The notes under the pieces were generated by a model that worked only from the letters and a program-made list of their open reading frames with translations, had not been told where the DNA came from and ran no database searches. From Kitasatospora arboriphila (GTDB lineage: Bacteria > Actinomycetota > Actinomycetes > Mycobacteriales > Mycobacteriaceae): DNA of 64,000 bases. The position numbers and the translations under genes are program-made. The stretch covers positions 496,001 to 560,000 of the forward strand of contig NZ_JNYV01000001.1 in the NCBI RefSeq assembly GCF_000717275.1, given 5' to 3'. The first letter of the stretch is position 1, and each line of letters begins with the position of its first letter. Of this stretch, positions 54,976 to 64,000 are shown one piece after another.

Positions 54976-57792
54976 CTAACCGTCCGCGTCGTCCGACGTC
55001 TCACCGCCGCCGGTGATCGACGCGATCACCCCGGCCAGGTCTTCGGGTTTGACCAGTACATCGCGTGCCTTCGAACCCTCGGACGGCCCGACCACTCCCC
55101 TGGTCTCCATCAGATCCATCAGCCGTCCGGCCTTGGCGAATCCGACGCGCAGTTTGCGTTGCAGCATGGACGTCGAGCCGAACTGACTGGACACGACCAG
55201 TTCGATGGCCTGCAGCAGGTCGTCGAGATCGCCGCCGATATCGGAGTCGATGTCCTTCTTGTCCGAGACCTTTTGAGCCGTCACTCCCTCGGTGTAATCC
55301 GGTTCGCTCTGGTCCTTGGCGAAGTCGACGACGGCCTGGATCTCTTCGTCGGTGATGAACGCACCCTGCATACGGACGGGTTTGCTCGCGCCCATCGGGA
55401 GGAAGAGTCCGTCGCCCATACCGATCAGCTTCTCGGCGCCCGGTTGATCCAGGATGACCCGGGAATCGGTGAGCGACGACGTGGCGAACGCCAGCCGCGA
55501 CGGGACGTTGGTCTTGATCAGACCGGTCACCACGTCGACGGACGGCCGCTGCGTGGCCAGCACGAGGTGGATACCGGCGGCACGTGCCTTCTGGGTGATC
55601 CGGACGATGGCGTCCTCCACATCACGCGGAGCGGTCATCATCAAATCGGCGAGCTCGTCCACGATGGCGAGGATGTACGGATACGGCTTGTAGACCCGCT
55701 CCGATCCCAGCGGGGTGGAGATCTCGCCCGAGCGCACCTTGCTGTTGAAGTCGTCGATGTGACGAACGCGCGAGGACTTCATGTCCTGGTAGCGCTGCTC
55801 CATCTCCTCCACGAGCCACGCCAGGGCTGCGGCAGCCTTCTTCGGCTGCGTGATGATCGGGGTGATCAGGTGCGGGATGCCCTCGTAAGGGGTGAGCTCG
55901 ACCATCTTCGGGTCGATGAGGATCATCCGTACCTCGTCGGGAGTGGCCCGGGTCAACAGCGAGACCAGCATCGAGTTGACGAAGCTCGACTTACCGGAAC
56001 CGGTGGAACCGGCCACGAGCAAGTGGGGCATCTTCGCGAGGTTGGCGGTGACGAAATCACCTTCGATGTCTTTACCCAGACCGATGACCAGCGGGTGCTT
56101 GTCCTTGCGCGTCGACCCGGCGGTCAGGACGTCGGCGAGCCGCACCATCTCGCGGTCACTGTTGGGGACCTCGATCCCCACCGCGGACTTGCCCGGGATG
56201 GGTGCCAGCAGCCGCACGTTGTCGGTTGCCGCAGCGTACGAGATGTTGCGCTGCAAGGCGGTGATCTTCTCCACCTTCACACCTGGTCCGAGTTCCACCT
56301 CGTAGCGCGTGACCGTCGGGCCCCGGGTGAATCCCGTGACGGCCGCGTCGATCTTGAACTGCTCCAGGACCGCCGAGATGCGGTCGATCATCTCGTCGTT
56401 GGCCGCACTGCCGAGCTTGGGCGGGTCACCCTCGATCAGCAGGCTGGCCGGCGGAAGCCGGTAGTCGCCTTCCACGGCCTTGTCCACGACCAGTGCATCG
56501 TGGCCACTGCCGGAATCGAGATCAGGTTCGGGCTCGGGCTCGGGCCGCACCGGTTTCGGCGCTGGTTTGGGCACCGCGCGCTTGCGGACCGGCTGGGCGC
56601 CGACCGGCGGTGTGCTCAGTGCCTCGGTCACGGCAGCAGGCACCGGCTCGTCTTCGATGATGGGTTCGGTCACAGCCTCCCCCGCCGTGACCGCAGTGGA
56701 CTGGCGTCGACGCGCCGGCCGTCGCAGAGTTTCGGTCGCCCGGGTCGCGTTGTCGTCGGGTGGGTAGTTGTCGTACGGATCGCCGAAGGCCGTGTCCGCG
56801 TAACCACCGTCGTCGTCCACGTCCTCGTCGTCGTCCCAGTGGTCGTCGACACCGAGCCCGAGGTAGGCGCGGGTTACGTCGACCAGTTCACGCACCGTGA
56901 GACCGGACAGGAGCAAGAGCCCGAAGGCCAGGCAGAGCAGGAGGATCGGCACCGACAACCACGCCGTCAGGCCGTCGGTCAGCGGACCACCTGCGGCCAT
57001 TCCGAAGAATCCGCCGGCGTGCTGTCGCTCGGAGAAATCCGTGGGTGCACCGGCAAAGATGTGCCACAGGCCGACGATGGGCAACGCGATCAGCAGGCCT
57101 GCCCCGATGCGCCGAGCGCGACCCGACGGATCGGGTCCGTGACGCATCAGGATGAAACCGCCCACCAGGAGAACGATCGGGAGAAGTACTGCAGCCGACC
57201 CGATCAGCGCGCGGGTCGCCGAGTCTACGAAGGCACCCACCGGGCCGCCCGCGCTGAACCACACCGACGCGACCACGACGATCGACAGCGCGATCATCAC
57301 GAGCGCAACACCGTCGCGTCCCTGTGTGTGCGGTTGCTCAGGTCTCGGGGAGAACGACCCGTCCGCGTCCCCGCCCTCGTCCCATCCGTCGTCGGCTCCG
57401 TACACGCGCTCGTCGTAGTCGGGATCGCCACTGCGTGACCCGGCGCGTGCCATCGCGCCGACACCCTTGGCGAGCAGACCCCATCCAGCGCCGACGCCGC
57501 TGCCAACGGACTTGACCACGGATTTGCGCGGGCGGGCCGAGGCACGAGATGTTGCGCCGGAACGCGTGGTCGAGGCGCGCTTCGCCGCAGCCGACGTGCG
57601 GGTGGACGGCCGGCTCGCAGCCTTCTTCGCCGTCGTCTTACGGCTTCCGGCGCTCGCCGACGACCCCTTTTTGGGAGAGGCCTTTCGAGGTGCAGCCTTG
57701 GTGGCACCGGTCTTCTTGGCCGGGGCGGCGCCGGAGCGCGCGGAACTACGACCCGACGCACCGGAACGACGGGCGGTGGACTTGGTTGCCAT
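54976..57792 (-). CDS. ftsK: DNA translocase FtsK
   Basis: This septal DNA motor of about 938 residues has a basic Ala/Ser/Lys/Arg-rich N-terminal tail (first about 110 residues), four transmembrane helices ([18 protein letters not shown] to [19 protein letters not shown]), and an acidic/Pro linker. The motor follows, with Walker [19 protein letters not shown] near residue 597 and [20 protein letters not shown]. The C-terminal gamma winged helix ([22 protein letters not shown]) reads KOPS-like sites. ATG 57792 (MATKSTARR) matches homologues; an in-frame ATG lies 7 codons upstream. Confidence 0.96.
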   Translation of the reverse strand: MATKSTARRSGASGRSSARSGAAPAKKTGATKAAPRKASPKKGSSASAGSRKTTAKKAASRPSTRTSAAAKRASTTRSGATSRASARPRKSVVKSVGSGVGAGWGLLAKGVGAMARAGSRSGDPDYDERVYGADDGWDEGGDADGSFSPRPEQPHTQGRDGVALVMIALSIVVVASVWFSAGGPVGAFVDSATRALIGSAAVLLPIVLLVGGFILMRHGPDPSGRARRIGAGLLIALPIVGLWHIFAGAPTDFSERQHAGGFFGMAAGGPLTDGLTAWLSVPILLLCLAFGLLLLSGLTVRELVDVTRAYLGLGVDDHWDDDEDVDDDGGYADTAFGDPYDNYPPDDNATRATETLRRPARRRQSTAVTAGEAVTEPIIEDEPVPAAVTEALSTPPVGAQPVRKRAVPKPAPKPVRPEPEPEPDLDSGSGHDALVVDKAVEGDYRLPPASLLIEGDPPKLGSAANDEMIDRISAVLEQFKIDAAVTGFTRGPTVTRYEVELGPGVKVEKITALQRNISYAAATDNVRLLAPIPGKSAVGIEVPNSDREMVRLADVLTAGSTRKDKHPLVIGLGKDIEGDFVTANLAKMPHLLVAGSTGSGKSSFVNSMLVSLLTRATPDEVRMILIDPKMVELTPYEGIPHLITPIITQPKKAAAALAWLVEEMEQRYQDMKSSRVRHIDDFNSKVRSGEISTPLGSERVYKPYPYILAIVDELADLMMTAPRDVEDAIVRITQKARAAGIHLVLATQRPSVDVVTGLIKTNVPSRLAFATSSLTDSRVILDQPGAEKLIGMGDGLFLPMGASKPVRMQGAFITDEEIQAVVDFAKDQSEPDYTEGVTAQKVSDKKDIDSDIGGDLDDLLQAIELVVSSQFGSTSMLQRKLRVGFAKAGRLMDLMETRGVVGPSEGSKARDVLVKPEDLAGVIASITGGGETSDDADG

Positions 57793-57871
57793 GGCTGACA
57801 GCCTAGTCGGCAACTGTCACAGCTACCTCATCTGCAACACGCGTATCGGGCTATGTGTTGAAATCGAAACG

Positions 57872-58492
57872 CTACAGTCCGCGTTTGGCTGATTTGACCG
57901 CAGCGACAGCATCGGCGTCGCCGGCGTATTCGACCAGTGTCTCGTGACGCCCGAACGCGAACAGCAGCAGCTCGAGGGGTTCACCGGTCACCGTGACCTG
58001 CGGCCCCCGGCCGCCGGTCGCCACTTTCTGTCCGTCGGTGGTGATCATCTCGACGGTGGCGGGCGACTTCGCGATCGCGCGCTTCCCCATCGCTTTGAGC
58101 GGCACCCGAATCGCCTTTTCGGTGGCCGGGTCGAGGTCTCTCGGTTCCCAGGGTCCGCCCGCACGCCGGACGTCCTCGTGATGGACGAACATCTCGGTCA
58201 CGTTGGCGAAGCGGTCCACCAGCTTGAGCGGCGAGTACAGCGGAGGACCCGCCGCGAATTTGGCGAGCATCGCGTCCCAGTCGTCGCGCGCGGCCTGGTT
58301 CTGGGCCGTTTGGGTCCGGCCCGCCAAGGCCGGGACGAGGATGCCTGGCATCGCATCGAGCCGGTACTCGCGGACGATCATATGAGCGGTCAGGTCTCGA
58401 GTGGTCCACCCTTTGCACAGCGTCGGGGCATCGGGGCCGACACTGCGCAGGGTGGACACCAGCGCGGCGCGTTCATCTCGGGCAATGGTCAT
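57872..58492 (-). CDS. TIGR03085 family protein (mycothiol-dependent maleylpyruvate isomerase-like, DinB fold)
   Basis: This protein of about 206 residues is of the TIGR03085 family within the DinB/mycothiol-transferase superfamily. It has the opening ERAALVSTLRSVGPDAPTLCKGWTTRDLTAHM with a metal-type His, a second cluster MFVHHEDVRRAGG, and a C-terminal VTVTGEPLELLLFAFGRHE. These enzymes are thiol-dependent metal-binding proteins with mostly unknown substrates. ATG 58492 is used; a start two codons earlier is possible. It lies between ftsK and rnj on the same strand. Confidence 0.85.
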   Translation of the reverse strand: MTIARDERAALVSTLRSVGPDAPTLCKGWTTRDLTAHMIVREYRLDAMPGILVPALAGRTQTAQNQAARDDWDAMLAKFAAGPPLYSPLKLVDRFANVTEMFVHHEDVRRAGGPWEPRDLDPATEKAIRVPLKAMGKRAIAKSPATVEMITTDGQKVATGGRGPQVTVTGEPLELLLFAFGRHETLVEYAGDADAVAAVKSAKRGL

Positions 58493-58519
58493 GCACACAC
58501 CCTATGAGGTGCGGCGTCG

Positions 58520-61485
<2,966 letters not shown>

Positions 61486-61514
61486 TCAGACGTCGGCCGG
61501 TCCCGGCCCGACTC

Positions 61515-62267
61515 TCACCCCTCCAGTACGAACGGGGACGTCGCCACCTCCGACCCATCGGAGAGCCGCCCGATCTCGAAGTCCCCGAACACGGTTGGGG
61601 CGATGTCGAGCAGCTGGCGCAGGCACTCGATGGCCAGCTGACGGATCTCTACGTCGGCGTGCTCGGTGGCCCGCATACCGATGAAGTGCCGCCAGGCGCG
61701 GTAGTTGCCGGTGACGACGATCTTGGTCTCCGTGGCGTTCGGCAGGACCGCACGTGCGGCCTGACGGGCCTGCTTGCGCCGCAGGATGTTGTTGGGCACA
61801 TCGGAGAATTTCTCTTCGAGTGCCGTCAGCAGTTCGGCGTAGGCCGCGCGGCTGGCATCGGTGGCCGAGACGAACAGGGCTTCGAGTTCGGCGTCGCCCC
61901 GGATCGCCGGAGGGCAAACGACATTCGAATCATGTTCGGGCACAAAGCGTTGCGACAGCTGCGAATAGGAGAAGTGCCGGTGGCGGATCAGCTCGTGGGT
62001 GCACGACCGGGAGATCCCCGAGATGTAGAACGTGACCGTGGCGTGTTCGAGCAGTGAGAGATGCCCGACTTCGAGGATGTGACGCAAGTATCCGGCGTTG
62101 GTCGCGGTCCGCGGATTGGGCTTGTCCCAACTCTGGTAACAGGCGCGCCCGGCGAACTCTACGAGGGCTTCACCGCCGTCCGCATCTGTGGTCCACGGCA
62201 CATCGGCCGGCGGGTCGAACGACGACTTCGCCACCAGTTGCACCTTCAATGGCACCAGTTCGGACAC
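61515..62267 (-). CDS. thyX: flavin-dependent thymidylate synthase ThyX
   Basis: This 250-residue FAD-dependent synthase makes dTMP with NADPH as reductant. The ThyX motif [13 protein letters not shown] is present, with the RHR-x7-S pattern at residues 95-105. FAD/dUMP residues continue in EHDSNVV and [15 protein letters not shown] 62267 is supported by AAGAGGAA upstream and gives the exact mycobacterial length; a frame to 62312 is longer. It lies on the same strand as the YcaQ-like gene and dfrA, joining the folate-thymidylate set. Confidence 0.97.
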   Translation of the reverse strand: MSELVPLKVQLVAKSSFDPPADVPWTTDADGGEALVEFAGRACYQSWDKPNPRTATNAGYLRHILEVGHLSLLEHATVTFYISGISRSCTHELIRHRHFSYSQLSQRFVPEHDSNVVCPPAIRGDAELEALFVSATDASRAAYAELLTALEEKFSDVPNNILRRKQARQAARAVLPNATETKIVVTGNYRAWRHFIGMRATEHADVEIRQLAIECLRQLLDIAPTVFGDFEIGRLSDGSEVATSPFVLEG

Positions 62268-62346
62268 CGTATTCCTCTTTCTTCGTGGTGGAGCACCGAT
62301 TGTCCCCTTCACCGCCCCGGACCCGATGGTCGGGCCGAGGTCGCGT

Positions 62347-63591
62347 TCAGAGTTGAGCGTGCACGGCGGCGGAGAGAGTGGCTGCCAGATCGCCCCGCGA
62401 ACGGACCTCGACCCTGCTGACGCCGAGCCACTGTGCCATGTCCAGCAGGTCCGCCGCCAACGCGGTGGCCACCTCCAACGGATCTACTCGGCTCTCACAG
62501 AACGCACCGAGGACCAACAACTGATCACCGGCCCGGTCGGTCTTGAGGTCCACCCGAGCCACGAGCCGCTCGCCCATCAGATACGGGAAGACGTAATAGC
62601 CGTGTACGCGCTTGGCCTCGGGAACGTAGATCTCGATCCGGTAGTGGAAATCGAACAGTCGCTCGGTACGGGGCCTGAAGAACACCAACGAATCGAACGG
62701 GCTGAGCAGGGCCGTACGTTCGACTTTTCGCGGTAGTCGCGCGGCGGGGTCGAGGAATGCCGGCTTGGCCCAGCCCTCGACCTCCACCTGCTGAACACGC
62801 CCGGCGGCGACGAGATCGTCCAGTGCCTCGCGGGCCGCCTGCGGCTTGAGACGGTAGTAGTCGCGGATGTCGACTTCGGTGCCGACACCGAGCGCGGTCA
62901 CCGAACCGGCGACCAATTCGCGGATCGCCTCGTCCCGGGGAACGGTGACCTCGGCGTTCTCCCCGACGACGTTCTCGGTGAGGTCGTAATACCTGGCGAA
63001 ACCGCTGCGTCGCACCGCAGCCAGCTCACCCGCAGCGAACATCACCTCGCACAGGTACTTCACGTGGCTGCGGTCCCACCACGTGCCTTTGCGCGTCCGC
63101 TTCTCGTGGCCGAGATGGTCTTCGAGCATCCCGCTGGTACAGGGCCCCAACTCGGCGACCGCTTCGCGGATCTGTGTGCGCATCGCGGCGGCTTGTGGGT
63201 CACCGACTGCCTCCTTGTAGCGCCCGTGCTGGAAATCGTCCATCCGCCAACGGAAGAGCGGCCAATGCTCGATGGGAATCAGTGCGGCTTCGTGTGCCCA
63301 GTACTCGGCCAAGAGCGCGGGACGACGGGCGGTGGGTTCCCACGCGGCCTGTTCGAGGAGGCCGCGATCGTAGGAACCGAGCCGGCTGAACAGCGGCATG
63401 TAATGAGCCCGTACGGCCACGCTGACCGAGTCCATTTGGAACAGGCGGACTCGTTCCAGGACGCGCTGCAGGTGACGCCGGGTCACCGGACCCGTGGGCC
63501 GGCGGTCTGTGAAACCCTGTGCGGCGAGGGCGATTCTGCGGGCCTGCGTCGCCGACAGTGATTCGGCCCGGGCTCGTCGAACAGTTGTCAC
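62347..63591 (-). CDS. winged-helix YcaQ/AlkX-like DNA glycosylase family protein
   Basis: This 414-residue protein matches the winged-helix YcaQ family (COG3214), which includes glycosylases that unhook interstrand crosslinks and antibiotic-resistance members. It has [29 protein letters not shown] and [20 protein letters not shown], a repeated winged-helix middle, and a C-terminal [24 protein letters not shown] 63591 overlaps the dfrA stop by 4 bases (GTGA). The substrate is unknown, but it may repair crosslinks or alkylation. Confidence 0.85.
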   Translation of the reverse strand: MTTVRRARAESLSATQARRIALAAQGFTDRRPTGPVTRRHLQRVLERVRLFQMDSVSVAVRAHYMPLFSRLGSYDRGLLEQAAWEPTARRPALLAEYWAHEAALIPIEHWPLFRWRMDDFQHGRYKEAVGDPQAAAMRTQIREAVAELGPCTSGMLEDHLGHEKRTRKGTWWDRSHVKYLCEVMFAAGELAAVRRSGFARYYDLTENVVGENAEVTVPRDEAIRELVAGSVTALGVGTEVDIRDYYRLKPQAAREALDDLVAAGRVQQVEVEGWAKPAFLDPAARLPRKVERTALLSPFDSLVFFRPRTERLFDFHYRIEIYVPEAKRVHGYYVFPYLMGERLVARVDLKTDRAGDQLLVLGAFCESRVDPLEVATALAADLLDMAQWLGVSRVEVRSRGDLAATLSAAVHAQL

Positions 63592-64000
63592 GGTGACGCC
63601 GAGTACCGAAGGAATCGATAGCGGACACCGGTGGGCGATTCGAGCCAGCCTCCGTCCGATTCGAGCGACCATCGGCCGGGATCGAGTGCAGGCGCCCAGG
63701 TGTCGGCATCAGACACCTCGAGGTCGATCTCGGTGACATATGCCTCGTGGGCCGATTCCATTGCTGCGCCGTAGATCTGACCACCGCCCATGACAAAGAC
63801 CGTGTCGTCGAGGTGGAGTCCGGCGTCGAGGGCGTCGCGCACGTTCGCGTGGGTCTGCGCCCCGTCTGCGGACCATTGAGCATTGCGGGTGACAACCAGG
63901 TTGGCCCTACCCGGCAGAGGTCGGAATCGAGCCGGGAGCGAATCCCAGGTACGCCGCCCCATCACCACCGGGTGCCCACCGGTGATCTGCCGAAAGTACC
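63588..64000 (-). CDS. dfrA: dihydrofolate reductase (5' end beyond window)
   Basis: This is the C-terminal part (about 137 codons) of dihydrofolate reductase, reading YFRQITGGHPVVMGRRTWDS at the window edge. It continues with RANLVVTRNAQW, VFVMGGGQIYGAAM (NADPH loop) and YVTEIDLEV. The N-terminus lies beyond base 64000. It makes tetrahydrofolate. The stop overlaps the YcaQ-like gene start, so the two form a unit, upstream of thyX on the same strand. Confidence 0.95.
   Translation of the reverse strand, partial: YFRQITGGHPVVMGRRTWDSLPARFRPLPGRANLVVTRNAQWSADGAQTHANVRDALDAGLHLDDTVFVMGGGQIYGAAMESAHEAYVTEIDLEVSDADTWAPALDPGRWSLESDGGWLESPTGVRYRFLRYSASP

Noticed and set aside
55159..57438. 759-codon open frame opposite ftsK
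   Set aside because: It is a typical high-GC antisense shadow: no recognised domain, Arg/His/Asp-rich composition, and it lies fully inside a well-supported gene.

Overview
The window is a high-GC actinobacterial chromosome segment, most likely from the Mycobacteriales and probably Gordonia or a close relative. The genus is an inference: no rRNA is present. The clues are the sigB-ideR-galE, hrpA-nrdR-(LysM gene)-lexA, gluABCD-recX-recA and clgR-pspA blocks, the mycothiol-linked enzymes (MscR, a TIGR03085 protein), a three-cysteine AhpC and an intein-free RecA. From memory, gene order largely follows the M. tuberculosis sigB to dfrA region. Genes are dense on both strands. The longest gene-free stretch is about 280 bp, and there are no tRNAs, rRNAs, insertion sequences, phage genes or CRISPR arrays.

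Region by region. 0.2-5.8 kb: small zinc-ribbon proteins, an SF2 helicase, a YihY/BrkB membrane protein, DUF3039, DUF3099 and a methyltransferase. 5.9-12.8 kb: sigB behind an ECF-type promoter, an acuC plus GNAT/acyl-CoA-synthetase-like pair, ideR and galE. 12.8-20 kb: a DUF4192 protein, a lipoprotein, a three-gene SPFH/zinc-ribbon/membrane cluster, and mscR with its metallo-hydrolase partner. 20-28 kb: a PAC2 protein, a DUF3516 helicase, a self-contained DJ-1/MarR operon with a dense operator array, oxyR-ahpC-ahpD and a class III aminotransferase. 28-34 kb: hrpA, nrdR, a LysM cell-division-suppressor type gene and lexA, with two SOS boxes. 34-44 kb: acyl-CoA dehydrogenase, hflX, dapF, miaA, DUF349 and miaB. 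43.5-49 kb: gluABCD, recX, recA (LexA box plus a PafBC-type promoter) and DUF3046. 49-54.7 kb: a glycosyltransferase, a newly noted 57-residue membrane protein, pspA, clgR (ECF-type promoter), pgsA, a GNAT, YciI and TerC. 55-64 kb: ftsK, a TIGR03085 protein, rnj, dapA, thyX, a YcaQ-like protein and dfrA, which is cut by the window end.

Three regulatory themes recur. Envelope and general stress: sigB and clgR-pspA share GGAAC-N18/19-GTT promoters of the SigE/SigH class. DNA damage: lexA, the LysM gene and recA have SOS boxes, and recA also has a LexA-independent promoter. Redox and thiol stress: oxyR-ahpCD, mscR and the DJ-1/MarR pair. Most of the segment is conserved core genome. The least-explained parts are the SPFH cluster, the acetylation pair, the DJ-1/MarR control region and the small membrane gene beside pspA.
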